Origin: Hyphomicrobiales bacterium
Lineage (GTDB): Bacteria > Pseudomonadota > Alphaproteobacteria > Rhizobiales > NORP267
NCBI GenBank assembly: GCA_021775875.1
Contig: JAJFHA010000017.1
Coordinates: forward strand, 62,001-126,000
Length of the DNA: 64,000 nt
Direction: 5' to 3'
Both the position numbers and the translations under genes were made by a program. Below, piece after piece: positions 39,309 through 49,109 of the stretch. The notes beneath the pieces are model-generated. The model did no database searches. It was not told the DNA's origin and saw only the letters and a program-made list of their open reading frames with translations. Within the stretch, counting starts at the first letter, position 1, and each line of letters begins with the position of its first letter.

Positions 39309-39762
39309 CCGGGTACGGGTCGCGAAGAAGAGCCAGTTTGAAGCTCTGGCCAAACTACACGGGAGTGAATTTGCGGTCGGCTGGTCGGCAGATGAAATTA
39401 AAAGCCTCGACGCAAGTGATCGCGTTGTAACCCTGATATCAACTGACGAGGTGGCAGAACAAATTAACGGTTTCGCAATGGCACGAGCTGTGGTTGATGA
39501 AGGTGAGATACTCACCATAATGGTTGCGCCACGCTACCGGCGTCAGGGTTTGGGGCGGCGGCTTTTGGAGGAAATCCGCTATAATTTGGAAGTAAAAGGT
39601 GTGCGGACTATTTTCCTGGAAGTGGCTGCACAAAATAACGCCGGAATCGCGCTATACCGGCAACAGGGATTTTGTGAGGCGGGCCTTCGCAAAAATTATG
39701 TGCGCTTGAAAAATGGTGGGACCGAGGACGCATTGCTAATGCGGCTTGACCTCGCCCGGTAA
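39268..39762 (+). CDS. rimI: ribosomal-protein-S18-alanine N-acetyltransferase (GNAT)
   Basis: GNAT acetyltransferase; the acetyl-CoA loop is VAPRYRRQGLGRRLLEEI, followed by FLEVAAQNNAGIALYRQQGF, typical of RimI. Target assumed to be ribosomal protein S18 from family and from linkage to tsaB. 164 residues with a start inside the end of tsaB (41-base overlap); no better downstream start is seen. Followed by a possible terminator and the fur gene. Confidence 0.92.
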   Translation: MPRRRITNPLPGNNRVRVAKKSQFEALAKLHGSEFAVGWSADEIKSLDASDRVVTLISTDEVAEQINGFAMARAVVDEGEILTIMVAPRYRRQGLGRRLLEEIRYNLEVKGVRTIFLEVAAQNNAGIALYRQQGFCEAGLRKNYVRLKNGGTEDALLMRLDLAR

Positions 39763-39770
39763 GTTTGGAG

Positions 39771-39797
39771 TTCGGGTTATGACCCGGGATATTTTTT
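39771..39797 (+). terminator. putative Rho-independent terminator after rimI
   Basis: TTCGGGT pairs with ACCCGGG (two G-U pairs) around a four-base loop, followed by ATATTTTTT. Lies between rimI and fur, suggesting fur has its own promoter. Confidence 0.55.
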
Positions 39798-39826
39798 GAT
39801 ATGTTGACATTCTGAAGGGGAAGCGG

Positions 39827-40297
39827 ATGTCTGAATTGAAAATTGCAACGGAAGTTGAAACAGTGCCGGATGATGAAAGCCGCGGCTCAATTGAAGCCGC
39901 CTGCGTCAATCAGGGAATGCGCATGACCGAGCAGCGCCGTGTGGTAGCGCGCGTCCTCTCGGAATCAAGCGATCATCCCGATGTGGAAGAAGTCTATCGA
40001 CGGGCCTCTGAAGTGGATTCCAATATTTCAATCTCGACAGTGTATCGCACGGTCAAACTCTTTGAGGATGCTGGAATTCTTGACCGTCATGATTTTCGCG
40101 ACGGGCGCGCCAGATACGAGCCTGTCACCGATATCCATCATGACCATCTGATCAACCTCCGGACCGGTGAAGTGACCGAATTTCGCAGTCAGGAAATCGA
40201 GGATTTGCAGAAAATTATAGCTGAAAAACTCGGGTTCAAGCTGGTTGATCATCGCCTTGAATTGTATGGGGTCCCATTGGATGACAAGGATAGTTAA
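39827..40297 (+). CDS. fur: Fur family transcriptional regulator (Fur/Mur)
   Basis: Metal-responsive repressor. Winged helix at residues 20-95 (RMTEQRRVVARVL, ISISTVYRTVKLFEDAGIL) then the dimerisation domain with metal ligands in DIHHDHLINLRTGEV. 156 residues. It lacks the C-terminal CxxC zinc site of classical Fur, as is usual in alphaproteobacteria where the orthologue often responds to manganese (Mur). Which metal is sensed here cannot be read from sequence. A second family member, irr, lies at 63016-63432. Confidence 0.94.
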   Translation: MSELKIATEVETVPDDESRGSIEAACVNQGMRMTEQRRVVARVLSESSDHPDVEEVYRRASEVDSNISISTVYRTVKLFEDAGILDRHDFRDGRARYEPVTDIHHDHLINLRTGEVTEFRSQEIEDLQKIIAEKLGFKLVDHRLELYGVPLDDKDS

Positions 40298-40351
40298 AGC
40301 CAATTCATTCACCAGCGATGGGGCTCACTGGCCTGATCGGATACCGGTCGC

Positions 40352-41191
40352 ATGAAGGCTGCGCGCGCAGCCATTGTCGCCCTTTTGATTTCCCTGATGG
40401 CTCTGCCGATCATCGTGATCCAATGGTTGTTGGTACATATCTGGCCCAAAGGTGCCAAATGGTTTCCGGTTCTCGTCAACCGCATGTTGCTATTCCTGCT
40501 GAATATTCAGGTGACTCTCGATGGTGAGTTGGCCGCCAACGGACCGGTTCTGATCGCGTCTTCACATTCATCCTGGATCGATATTCTGGCGATCAATTCT
40601 CTTGGCCCGACCTGTTTTGTTGCCAAACAGGAAGTCGCCGGTTGGCCGATATTCGGGACGCTCGCCAAATTGAAAGGCACGTTTTTCCTCGACCGCACCA
40701 GCCGCCGGGCAACCGGGACCGCAACAACAGAATTAGCCGTGCGTCTGGTGAATGGTGATCGCATGGTATTGTTTCCGGAAGGCACAAGCAGCGACGGCAA
40801 CCGGGTGTTACCTTTTAAAAGCGCAATTGTTGGCGCTGTTGAAAAGGCGTTTCTGAATTCGGATTTCGACGACATTCTGATCCAGCCCATGGCGGTTACT
40901 TATGTCAGCCGGTACGGCATACCGCTTTCGCGCACCGACCGGCATTTTTTTACCTGGTTTGGCGATATGGAGCTTTTGCCCCATATCTGGGGGGTATTGA
41001 TGCGGACACCGGTCGAAATTATTATTTCGGTGAGTGAGCCGTTTCGCCATTCCAGCTATCCGGACCGCAAAATTATGACCAGGCTTCTGGAGACGGAAGT
41101 GCGGCGGATGCTATTATCCTCGATTCTGGGTCGTGAGCTTGCCGACATCGATATTCTGCCCACAACGACGGGAATACCTGGTCGGGATTGA
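40352..41191 (+). CDS. 1-acyl-sn-glycerol-3-phosphate acyltransferase family protein (PlsC/OlsA-like)
   Basis: A 279-residue membrane-associated acyltransferase. N-terminal hydrophobic segment (LLISLMALPIIVIQWLLV), HX4D catalytic motif SSHSSWID, LFPEGTSSDGN block and LIQPMAVTYVSRYG. Catalyses lysophosphatidate to phosphatidate in the PlsC branch, or lyso-ornithine lipid acylation in the OlsA branch. Because an olsB gene is present elsewhere in the window without an adjacent olsA, the latter is possible. Position between fur and miaB is conserved in the group. Confidence 0.88.
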   Translation: MKAARAAIVALLISLMALPIIVIQWLLVHIWPKGAKWFPVLVNRMLLFLLNIQVTLDGELAANGPVLIASSHSSWIDILAINSLGPTCFVAKQEVAGWPIFGTLAKLKGTFFLDRTSRRATGTATTELAVRLVNGDRMVLFPEGTSSDGNRVLPFKSAIVGAVEKAFLNSDFDDILIQPMAVTYVSRYGIPLSRTDRHFFTWFGDMELLPHIWGVLMRTPVEIIISVSEPFRHSSYPDRKIMTRLLETEVRRMLLSSILGRELADIDILPTTTGIPGRD

Positions 41192-41298
41192 TGGGCGCAT
41201 TCCATTGGATTATGGAAGCTATTCTCAAACCCGGTGATTCAGGCTATGAAATCGCTTAATGGCGCTTTTGCGCTTAACCTCGTTACAATGGACTGAAA

Positions 41299-42717
41299 AT
41301 GAAACACGCCGAAACCGCCCGGAAAAAAGCTTTCATCCGCACCTATGGCTGCCAGATGAATGTCTATGATTCCGAGCGTATGTCAGACCTTCTCATTGCT
41401 GAAGGGTACCAGCTTGTCGAGGATGGCAATGATGCTGATCTTGTGATCCTGAACACCTGTCATATCCGCGAAAAAGCGGCCGAAAAAGTTTATTCGGAAC
41501 TCGGCAGATTACGCATCAACAAGGCCCACAGCAAAGCCGAGGGCCGCGATACAATCATCGCAGTTGCGGGTTGTGTGGCGCAGGCCGAGGGCGAAGAAAT
41601 GTTGCGCCGCGCCCCCGCCGTTGATCTGGTATTTGGTCCACAGGTCTATCATCGGCTTCCTCAATTATTATCCCGCGCCAGCGCTGGGGAGCGGGTGGTA
41701 GAAACGGAATTTCCGGTCGAAGAAAAATTCGATACCTTGCCAAAAGAGCGCCACAGCCTTGCCGCGCAACGGGCCAGTGCGGCATTTTTAACGATCCAGG
41801 AAGGGTGTGATAAATTCTGCACATTCTGCGTGGTACCCTATACACGAGGTGCTGAATTTTCCCGTCCCGTCAACGTCATTCTCGATGAAGCTAAGCAGTT
41901 GGTGAATACGGGCGTTTGCGAAATCACCCTGCTTGGTCAGAATGTAAACGCCTATCATGGTGCCAACGATACCGGGCGGGACTACCAATTGGCGGATCTC
42001 CTCGCCGCGCTTGCTGAAGTTGATGGTGTCGAGCGGCTTCGCTACACAACCAGCCATCCCCGCGATATGACCCCGGACCTGATCGCGGCTCATCGGGACA
42101 ATTCAAAACTGATGCCGTATCTGCATCTGCCGATCCAGTCCGGGTCCGATAAAATTCTCGATGCCATGAACCGGAAACATACAGCGGCTGAATATGTGGC
42201 GATCATCGAAGACCTGCGCGCGGCACGGCCTGATATCGCGCTGTCCTCAGATTTTATCGTCGGGTTTCCGGGGGAAACCGAAGATGATTTCGCTGATACC
42301 TTGCGCCTTGTAAGCAAGGTCGGCTTTGCTCAGGCTTATTCCTTCAAATACAGTCCGCGCCCCGGCACCCCCGCTGCCGATAGCGAATTGCAAATTGACG
42401 AAGCCATCAAAGCCGAGCGCCTGGCACGGTTGCAAGCGTTGATTGGAGAACAGCAGGCCGCATTTAACCGCAATTCCGAAAATACGGTATTCCCTGTTTT
42501 ACTGGATCGCGAAGGCCGCAATCCGGGCCAATTAGCCGGACGCACCCCTTATTTGCAGGCGATTCAGGTTGAAGCACCGGCGGAATTGCGGGGCACCATC
42601 CAGCAGGTTCGGGTGGATCGTGCAGGACCGCATTCTTTGTTCGGCTCGCTTGACGAAATGCCCGCAATGCCATCCGCGGGAGACAGAGGCATCCAAATGG
42701 CAGGTGCGTCCAATTGA
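41299..42717 (+). CDS. miaB: tRNA-2-methylthio-N6-isopentenyladenosine synthase MiaB
   Basis: Radical SAM methylthiotransferase that modifies A37 of tRNAs. N-terminal domain cysteines in [24 protein letters not shown] and [10 protein letters not shown] bind the auxiliary cluster; the radical SAM motif is [18 protein letters not shown]-terminal TRAM domain follows (about residues 400-455). 472 residues, standard. The stop overlaps the phoH start (ATTGAG). Confidence 0.98.
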   Translation: MKHAETARKKAFIRTYGCQMNVYDSERMSDLLIAEGYQLVEDGNDADLVILNTCHIREKAAEKVYSELGRLRINKAHSKAEGRDTIIAVAGCVAQAEGEEMLRRAPAVDLVFGPQVYHRLPQLLSRASAGERVVETEFPVEEKFDTLPKERHSLAAQRASAAFLTIQEGCDKFCTFCVVPYTRGAEFSRPVNVILDEAKQLVNTGVCEITLLGQNVNAYHGANDTGRDYQLADLLAALAEVDGVERLRYTTSHPRDMTPDLIAAHRDNSKLMPYLHLPIQSGSDKILDAMNRKHTAAEYVAIIEDLRAARPDIALSSDFIVGFPGETEDDFADTLRLVSKVGFAQAYSFKYSPRPGTPAADSELQIDEAIKAERLARLQALIGEQQAAFNRNSENTVFPVLLDREGRNPGQLAGRTPYLQAIQVEAPAELRGTIQQVRVDRAGPHSLFGSLDEMPAMPSAGDRGIQMAGASN

Positions 42718-43799
42718 GCAGAAAATCTGGTCAAGGGCGCAACGGCTCCACAATGGTAAAACGGACTGGGGTGAAACCAGCCAAGCCTGTCGCAGATGTG
42801 GAACGCGTTGTCAGCTTTGAAGACAATAGCCACCTCTCTTCGGTGTTTGGAAATTTTGACCAGAATCTTGCCTTGATGGAACACCGGTTGGGGGTCGAGA
42901 TTTCGGCGCGTGGCAACCACGTTTTTATCCGTGGCGGCGAAGGAGCTTGCGAAATAGCGGAAGCGGCTTTGGTAGAAATTTATAACCGGATCGCTGCTGG
43001 AGAGAACATGTCGGCTGGTGATATTGAAGGGGTTATCCGCATGAAAGATGGGCAACCACCTGGTTCAACCAAAAAGCACACAGCAAAAAAAAGTGAGGCG
43101 AAATCTGGTAAAGAACCAACCGACGGTGTCCGGATCGTGACCCGGCGTCGCACCATATCGCCGCGCTCGCAGAACCAGCAGGATTACATCGAATGCCTTG
43201 GTCGCGCTGATCTGGTATTTGCGCTCGGACCGGCCGGGACCGGCAAAACCTATCTGGCCGTTGTGCACGCAGTTTCCTTGCTGGAGCAAGGCGAGGTTGA
43301 TCGCATCATCCTGTCCAGACCAGCGGTTGAAGCGGGTGAGAGTTTGGGGTTTTTACCAGGCGACATGCGCGAAAAAGTAGATCCCTATGTGCGCCCTCTC
43401 TACGACGCTCTTTATGATGTGATGCCATTGGATCGGGTCGAACGCGATATCGAATCAGGAATTATTGAAATCGCCCCACTCGCCTTCATGCGTGGCCGGA
43501 CGCTTTCAAACGCGGCGGTCATTCTTGATGAGGCGCAAAATTGTACGTCGATGCAGATGCGTATGTTCCTCACACGGCTTGGCGAAAATAGTCGCATGGT
43601 GATTACCGGTGATCCAAGCCAGACCGATTTGCCGCCATCTGCTTCTAAAGGCCTTACCGAAGCAGCAAACCTGCTTGCCGGGGTGGAGGGCGTCGAGCAG
43701 GTTGCATTTACACAAGCCGATGTGGTGCGCCATGATCTGGTTGCACGTATCGTCAATGCTTATGGTGAGCTTGACCGTAAAAACCAGAAGCAAAAATAA
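42714..43799 (+). CDS. PhoH family ATPase (YbeZ-like)
   Basis: Predicted RNA-associated ATPase that works with the endoribonuclease YbeY. 361 residues with a KH-like N-terminal segment ([20 protein letters not shown]), Walker [16 protein letters not shown] near residue 172 and Walker [16 protein letters not shown]. Start taken as the TTG at 42714, coupled to the miaB stop; ATG 42753 is the alternative but has no ribosome site. ybeY follows with no intervening base. Confidence 0.95.
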   Translation: MSRKSGQGRNGSTMVKRTGVKPAKPVADVERVVSFEDNSHLSSVFGNFDQNLALMEHRLGVEISARGNHVFIRGGEGACEIAEAALVEIYNRIAAGENMSAGDIEGVIRMKDGQPPGSTKKHTAKKSEAKSGKEPTDGVRIVTRRRTISPRSQNQQDYIECLGRADLVFALGPAGTGKTYLAVVHAVSLLEQGEVDRIILSRPAVEAGESLGFLPGDMREKVDPYVRPLYDALYDVMPLDRVERDIESGIIEIAPLAFMRGRTLSNAAVILDEAQNCTSMQMRMFLTRLGENSRMVITGDPSQTDLPPSASKGLTEAANLLAGVEGVEQVAFTQADVVRHDLVARIVNAYGELDRKNQKQK

Positions 43800-44324
43800 A
43801 TGCAAATCGACATCATCGAAATTGCAGGTAATTGGCCGGATCAGCACGTGCTTCTGGCGCGGCTTCGCGATGCTCTTGCTCGCACAATTGCAAAGCTCGA
43901 ATTGCAATTTGCTGAAGACGCTGAAATAAGCATCGCGCTTTCCGATAACCAGCATGTCCAGTTGCTCAACAAGCAATTTCGCGAAATTGATCGACCAACA
44001 AACGTACTTTCATTTCCCGTCGATGAAAGCATGGATATTGGGCATGACAAAATTCTTGTCGGCGGCCTTCTTGGTGACATTATTCTGGCTTCAGAAATTA
44101 TCGCGGAAGAAGCAGAGCGAGACGGCAAACCGTTTGCCGATCATGTGGTTCATTTGACTATTCATGGTTTGTTGCACTTGCTGGGATATGTTCATGATAC
44201 GGATGACGACGCACAATTAATGGAATCGCTGGAAATCGCCGTTTTGGCTGAAATGAATATTGCGAATCCTTATGACGGGGAACCCGATTTGAACAAGCAT
44301 CTAGAACAACCCGGCCCCGCATGA
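43800..44324 (+). CDS. ybeY: endoribonuclease / rRNA maturation factor YbeY
   Basis: Zinc-dependent RNase for 16S rRNA 3' maturation and 70S quality control. 174 residues; the metal site HGLLHLLGYVHD (three His) is intact near residues 122-133, preceded by REIDRPTNVLSFP. Starts immediately after the phoH stop and overlaps the next gene by four bases (ATGA). Confidence 0.97.
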   Translation: MQIDIIEIAGNWPDQHVLLARLRDALARTIAKLELQFAEDAEISIALSDNQHVQLLNKQFREIDRPTNVLSFPVDESMDIGHDKILVGGLLGDIILASEIIAEEAERDGKPFADHVVHLTIHGLLHLLGYVHDTDDDAQLMESLEIAVLAEMNIANPYDGEPDLNKHLEQPGPA

Positions 44325-45304
44325 CCGTAACCCGAGACACAATGGAACCTTCCCCTGACAATCAGAACTGGAGGGCGCGTTTGAGAGCGCTGTTTGGTCG
44401 GGCTGACCAACCAACCCTGCGTGACAACATCGCCGCCGCCCTGGAAGAGGAAGAAGGCTCAGCGAGCGGGTTTTCCGATCAGGAAAGGCTTATGCTCAAC
44501 AATATTCTGCGCTTTCGCGGGGTGCGGATTGACGATGTGATGGTGCCGCGCGCTGACATTATCGCCGTGGAAGAAACTTCCCCAATCGGAGATGTTATTG
44601 CTGTATTTCGTCAGGCTGGGCATTCCCGCCTACCGGTATATCGCGAGACTCTGGATGAACCTGTGGGCATGGTTCATATCAAGGACCTGATGGGCTGGAT
44701 GACCCGTAAAGCCAGGGGACGAAGCCGGGCAAATGGAAATAGCGGCGACGGAAATGGTGCCGGAATCGATCTGTCCCGTGTTGATCTAGGCAGATCACTG
44801 AAATCCGCCAAAATATTGCGCAAGGCGCTGTTTGTGCCGCCAAGCATGCGGGCGGTGGAACTATTGCTGAAAATGCAGGCGACCCGGTTGCATATGGCGC
44901 TTGTGGTTGACGAATATGGTGGCACCGAGGGCCTGGCTTCAATCGAGGATCTGATCGAAGAGATTGTTGGTGAAATTGAAGACGAACATGATATGGCCCA
45001 GGCACCGAAAATATCAAAAGCGGAAGATGGAAGTTTTGTCTCTGATGCACGGGTTCTGATTGAAGATTTTCGAACCCTTCTCGGTGACCGAACGACACTT
45101 GAAGTTGCCGAAGAAGATGTAGAAACCCTGGGCGGTTTGGTTTTCTCCATAGCGGGCCGGGTTCCGGTTCGCGGAGAACTGATCGCTTGTCCACAAAATA
45201 TCGAATTTGAAGTTTTGGAAGCTGATCAGCGCCGGATAAAAAAAATGCGAATCAGGGTAAAAACCGTGCGGGTTGCGCGGGAAAAGGTGACCAAAGCTAC
45301 CTGA
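44321..45304 (+). CDS. CBS-domain hemolysin/CorC-like transporter-associated protein (YbeX)
   Basis: 327 residues: two CBS domains (VDDVMVPRADIIAVE-like segment near residue 70, FVPPSMRAVELLLKMQ near 170) followed by a C-terminal CorC_HlyC domain (FSIAGRVPVRGELI). Lacks transmembrane segments. In E. coli YbeX acts in magnesium/cobalt homeostasis and ribosome metabolism; function here is by orthology. Part of the phoH-ybeY-ybeX-lnt operon. Confidence 0.93.
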   Translation: MTVTRDTMEPSPDNQNWRARLRALFGRADQPTLRDNIAAALEEEEGSASGFSDQERLMLNNILRFRGVRIDDVMVPRADIIAVEETSPIGDVIAVFRQAGHSRLPVYRETLDEPVGMVHIKDLMGWMTRKARGRSRANGNSGDGNGAGIDLSRVDLGRSLKSAKILRKALFVPPSMRAVELLLKMQATRLHMALVVDEYGGTEGLASIEDLIEEIVGEIEDEHDMAQAPKISKAEDGSFVSDARVLIEDFRTLLGDRTTLEVAEEDVETLGGLVFSIAGRVPVRGELIACPQNIEFEVLEADQRRIKKMRIRVKTVRVAREKVTKAT

Positions 45305-45359
45305 TACACAGCGACGGATGTGGGTATAGCGGATGTCAGCGGAATTGGGGGGAGGCATG

Positions 45360-47003
45360 ATGCAGGAATTGGCCAGCAGGCTTCTTCTGCTCTGGGGATG
45401 GCGTCGCGCTTTGACCGCGCTGATCGCCGGGGCTGTATCGGTGCTGGCATTTGCGCCATTTGATTTCTTCCCGGTTTTATTCCTGACTTTCCCAATTCTC
45501 ATCTGGCTGATCGATGGGGTCGGACTGCCCGAACGCGAGGAGCGATTCGGTAATAGCGGATATGTATCAGGCTTTGCTGCGGCCTTTATCATTGGTTGGA
45601 GCTTTGGGTTCGGATTTTTTGTAGCGGGTCTTTATTGGATCGGCACCGCATTTCTGGTGGAAGCCGAACGCTTCGCCCTGTTGCTGCCGCTTGCTGTGAT
45701 AGCTTTACCGGCGGGTTTGGCCATTTTCCACGGCCTCGCGGTCATGGTCGCTTGGTTCTTCTGGTCCCAAGGGGTGATGCGGTTATTTGCTTTCGCGGCC
45801 GCCCTGGCCGGGGCCGAATGGGTCCGCGGACATATTCTTACCGGGTTTCCCTGGAACCTGATTGGATACAGTCTTACCGGATATTTACCGACAATGCAGG
45901 GTGCCGCCTATATCGGCATTTACGGCATGACATTATTGGCGCTGGTCATTTTTGTAAGTCCGGCAACCCTCGGAGCTCCGGATTTGTTGCCGGGCCGGAG
46001 AGCATCCAACCGGGACCGTTTCGGCATGCCCCTGCTTGGCCTGTTTCTGCTTGCCGCCCTGACCCTGAACGGGCTGCAACGTATCGCCGGAAATACCCAG
46101 GTGGGTATGTTGCCTGATATTGTGCTGCGCATCGTACAGCCAAATATCTCCCAGGCCGAGAAATGGAGAATCGAAAACCGCAGTCGGATTTTTGCTGATC
46201 TGGTAAATCTAAGCGATCGCGCCACATCTCCCGGTATTTCAGGCATTAGTGATGTGACTCATGTTATTTGGCCCGAAACCGCGCCGCCGTTTTTGCTGGA
46301 GGAAACCCCCGAAGCCCTGGCGGCGATTGCCGCGATGCTACCAGACGGCACTCATTTGGTGACAGGTAGCGTCCGCAGGGATTTGGAACAGGGCGGTGCC
46401 GGGCAATTATTCAACAGTCTTTTTGTTCTTGGTTCTGGCGCTGAGATCACCACACGATACGATAAATTGCGCCTCGTGCCATTTGGCGAATTTTTGCCAT
46501 TCCAGGACTTTCTTGAACGACTTGGCATTGAGCAACTAACCCGGATCAGAGGTGGGTTTACACCGGGCGCTGATACCGCCTTGTTGGCTATTCCTGGGCT
46601 TCCGACAACGCTTGCTATGATTTGTTACGAAGCTATTTTTGGTGGAGAAATTATCGACCCTGAAAACCGTCCCGGTTTTCTCCTCAACGTCACCAATGAC
46701 GCCTGGTTTGGAAATACCATCGGTCCCTATCAGCATTTTCGCCAAAGCCAATTGCGCGCCGTAGAAGAGGGTTTGCCGCTGGTCCGTGCAGCCAATACCG
46801 GCATTTCCGCTATCGTTGATCCTTACGGCAGGGTGTTGGACACGCTCCCACTAGGTTCGGTTGGCGTTATTGATACCGGCTTGCCGGGGCCTTTGCCACC
46901 AACGATCTATGGGCTTTATGGAGACTGGATATTTTTCGGCCTGCTCCTGCTGGCAGGATTGTCGGGTTTTGTTGGCCGCCTGTTGGATAGCAAGCGGCGA
47001 TGA
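45360..47003 (+). CDS. lnt: apolipoprotein N-acyltransferase
   Basis: Adds the third acyl chain to the N-terminal Cys of lipoproteins in the inner membrane. About 547 residues: six to eight hydrophobic segments at the N-terminus, then a nitrilase-fold periplasmic domain with Glu in VIWPETAPPFLL, Lys in RYDKLRLVPFGEFLPF and the nucleophile Cys in MICYEAIFGGE. A GGGGGGAGG ribosome site supports ATG 45360 (or 45357); the upstream ATG at 45333 is not needed. It would mature the lipoproteins seen elsewhere in the window. Confidence 0.97.
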   Translation: MQELASRLLLLWGWRRALTALIAGAVSVLAFAPFDFFPVLFLTFPILIWLIDGVGLPEREERFGNSGYVSGFAAAFIIGWSFGFGFFVAGLYWIGTAFLVEAERFALLLPLAVIALPAGLAIFHGLAVMVAWFFWSQGVMRLFAFAAALAGAEWVRGHILTGFPWNLIGYSLTGYLPTMQGAAYIGIYGMTLLALVIFVSPATLGAPDLLPGRRASNRDRFGMPLLGLFLLAALTLNGLQRIAGNTQVGMLPDIVLRIVQPNISQAEKWRIENRSRIFADLVNLSDRATSPGISGISDVTHVIWPETAPPFLLEETPEALAAIAAMLPDGTHLVTGSVRRDLEQGGAGQLFNSLFVLGSGAEITTRYDKLRLVPFGEFLPFQDFLERLGIEQLTRIRGGFTPGADTALLAIPGLPTTLAMICYEAIFGGEIIDPENRPGFLLNVTNDAWFGNTIGPYQHFRQSQLRAVEEGLPLVRAANTGISAIVDPYGRVLDTLPLGSVGVIDTGLPGPLPPTIYGLYGDWIFFGLLLLAGLSGFVGRLLDSKRR

Positions 47004-47171
47004 ATAGGGAGCAACTTGACGAGTAGAGGTTGCTCAAATACAACCTATTGCAGAAATAGATTGTGACCCTTAATTATTCATCTTCTTGTCTTGCTCTTGA
47101 TGAAATAATTTGGTTTTTCTGAATATGACCGGTTTTGCTACAGTAAAATTTTGTTACGGGTGATCTCCTAA

Positions 47172-47585
47172 ATGGACCAGAAAAAGCAACCTCATCCCGT
47201 CGACATTCATGTTGGCAGCAGAGTCCGGATGCGGCGTATTTTACTTGGCATGAGTCAGGAAAAGCTTGGAAGCAGGCTCGGGCTTACATTCCAGCAAGTC
47301 CAGAAATATGAAAAAGGTGCCAACAGGATTGGCGCCAGCAAGCTTTGGGAATTGTCCAATATTCTTGAAGTGCCGATCGCGTTTTTTTATGAAAACCTGG
47401 CTGGAACACAAAATTATGAGGACGGTTTTGAAGAAAGCGGTCAGCAGGATTTCGTGACCGAATTTGTTCAGTCCGGCAAGGGACTGAATATCATCAAATA
47501 TTTTGTCCAGATTAAAAATCCGGACGTGCGTCGCAATATCCTAAACATGGTCCGCGCTATCGCCAAAGCTGACGAGCCTTCCTGA
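47172..47585 (+). CDS. XRE-family helix-turn-helix regulator
   Basis: A 137-residue DNA-binding protein. HTH at residues 13-68 (VGSRVRMRRILLGMSQEKLG, then LTFQQVQKYEKGANRIGASKLWELSNIL). The C-terminal tail is conserved in alphaproteobacterial homologues next to lnt (the phrR-type regulator of rhizobia). In rhizobia metK usually follows; here trmB does. Targets unknown. Confidence 0.9.
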   Translation: MDQKKQPHPVDIHVGSRVRMRRILLGMSQEKLGSRLGLTFQQVQKYEKGANRIGASKLWELSNILEVPIAFFYENLAGTQNYEDGFEESGQQDFVTEFVQSGKGLNIIKYFVQIKNPDVRRNILNMVRAIAKADEPS

Positions 47586-47604
47586 ACGCGAAGGAACCGG
47601 TTCC

Positions 47605-48297
47605 TTGAATAATCCAGTTACGCAAAGGCTGCGGCGCTTTTATGGTCGCCGCGCAGGCCACAAATTACACGTGAATCAAGCAGCGTTGGTTGAGACCCTG
47701 TTACCTGAATTGCGTATTGATCCGACCCGTCCGGTTGATGATCTGGCAAACTTGTTTTCCGAATCCATAAATGAATTTTGGTTGGAAATCGGTTTTGGCG
47801 CGGGCGAACATTTGATCTGGCAGGCGCGGGAAAATCCCAAAACAGGATTTTTGGCGTCAGAACCCTATATCAATGGCGTGGCCAAAGTGCTCAGCGCCAT
47901 CGACCGGGAAGGGTTGGCTAATATCCGCCCTTACGACGAAGATGTGCATGATTTGCTTGATTGGCTCCCAGACAATTCTCTCAATCGGGTCTTCATTTTA
48001 TTCCCTGACCCCTGGCCGAAAAAGCGTCACAACAAGCGACGCATTATCTCGGATTTGCTGGTCTCTCATTTGGCCCGGATCATGAAGCCCGGCGCGGAAT
48101 TACGATTTGCCAGTGATATTCTGGATTATGTGGATTGGGGGATGCGTAAAATTCTGGCAAACCCGGAATTTTTTTGGACCGCAAATCATCCCGATGATTG
48201 GCGTCAACGTCCTGCTGACTGGCCTGAAACACGGTATGAGAGAAAAGCCATTGAAGCGGGACGTACTGCCTCTTACCTCTCCTTTTTGCGAAAGTGA
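47605..48297 (+). CDS. trmB: tRNA (guanine-N7-)-methyltransferase
   Basis: Makes m7G46 in tRNA using SAM. 230 residues with WLEIGFGAGEHL (SAM motif I), YINGVAKVLSAI, and the diagnostic LFPDPWPKKRHNKRRI. TTG start with AAGGA nine bases upstream. Lies directly after the HTH gene, without the metK found between them in many relatives. Confidence 0.96.
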   Translation: MNNPVTQRLRRFYGRRAGHKLHVNQAALVETLLPELRIDPTRPVDDLANLFSESINEFWLEIGFGAGEHLIWQARENPKTGFLASEPYINGVAKVLSAIDREGLANIRPYDEDVHDLLDWLPDNSLNRVFILFPDPWPKKRHNKRRIISDLLVSHLARIMKPGAELRFASDILDYVDWGMRKILANPEFFWTANHPDDWRQRPADWPETRYERKAIEAGRTASYLSFLRK

Positions 48298-48373
48298 CGG
48301 CTGCGCCGGGTTGCATATTATACAAATCAGGCCTATTATCTCTCTATTCACTCACAGCGTCGTCAATCGTTGA

Positions 48374-48402
48374 GAGTGGGCCACACCCGGCCCGCTCCTT
48401 TT
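48374..48402 (+). promoter_or_regulatory. GC-rich leader hairpin upstream of rimP-nusA
   Basis: GAGTGGGCC (48374-48382) pairs with GGCCCGCTC (48389-48397, one G-U pair) around a six-base loop and is followed by CTTTT. It lies about 65 bases before the rimP start. It could be an attenuator of the rimP-nusA-infB operon or the trmB terminator. Confidence 0.5.
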
Positions 48403-48466
48403 GGCTTGGCCGATCCCTGTGAGCCTGTGTTTACAATTGAGAGAATTTGGCGCTTTGTCTGAGGCG

Positions 48467-49054
48467 ATGAAAACTGAAACCGGGACTGATACACCTGAAT
48501 CCGGACCTGACCTGACCGAACCAAGATTCGTGCAGGAAATGGGGTTGGAGGCCAGGGTCGTCAATATCGTCGAACCGATCCTGCTGGAGCTTGGTTTCCG
48601 GCTGGTGCGCGTCCAATTGTCCCAGCGCGAAGGTGCCACGTTGCAGATCATGGCAGAGCGCTTGGACGGGTCTATGTCGGTCAGTGATTGCGCCCTTGCC
48701 AGCCGCGCTATTTCAGCAGCCCTGGACGTAGATGATCCGGTGGACACAGCCTATAATCTGGAAATGTCATCGCCGGGCATCGACCGTCCGCTGGTGCGCT
48801 TGAGCGATTTTGAGCGCTGGCGCGGATATGAATGCCGGGTCGAACTTGAACAGATGATGGATGGACGCAAACGCTATCGTGGCTTTATCGAAAGTATCGA
48901 AGACGAAATATTGAATTTGGCAATTACGGGCGCGGAGAAAAACCGTGTCGCGGTACCGGTTTCGGCAATTGCTGAAGCCAAATTAATGTTGACTGACGAT
49001 TTGATTGAGGAATCGCTTCGCCGGTCAAAACAATCGGGGATCGCTGATCAGTGA
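48467..49054 (+). CDS. rimP: ribosome maturation factor RimP
   Basis: Assists 30S subunit assembly. 195 residues: N-terminal domain EARVVNIVEPILLELGFRLVRVQLSQREGATL (in parts), the MSVSDCALASRAISAALDVDD segment and the signature LEMSSPGIDRPLVRLSDF. C-terminal SH3-like domain. The start MKTETGTD is chosen by family length; longer in-frame starts exist upstream but read through the leader hairpin region. Precedes nusA. Confidence 0.95.
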   Translation: MKTETGTDTPESGPDLTEPRFVQEMGLEARVVNIVEPILLELGFRLVRVQLSQREGATLQIMAERLDGSMSVSDCALASRAISAALDVDDPVDTAYNLEMSSPGIDRPLVRLSDFERWRGYECRVELEQMMDGRKRYRGFIESIEDEILNLAITGAEKNRVAVPVSAIAEAKLMLTDDLIEESLRRSKQSGIADQ

Positions 49055-49109
49055 TGGTTTTGCGACGAATAAATGGAGATGGAAACATGATCAATTTCGG
49101 AGTGGTGAA

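Noticed and set aside
47010-47040. GAGCAAC / GTTGCTC hairpin after lnt as a SAM riboswitch or terminator
   Set aside because: Only seven pairs, no T tract, and none of the conserved SAM riboswitch sequence.
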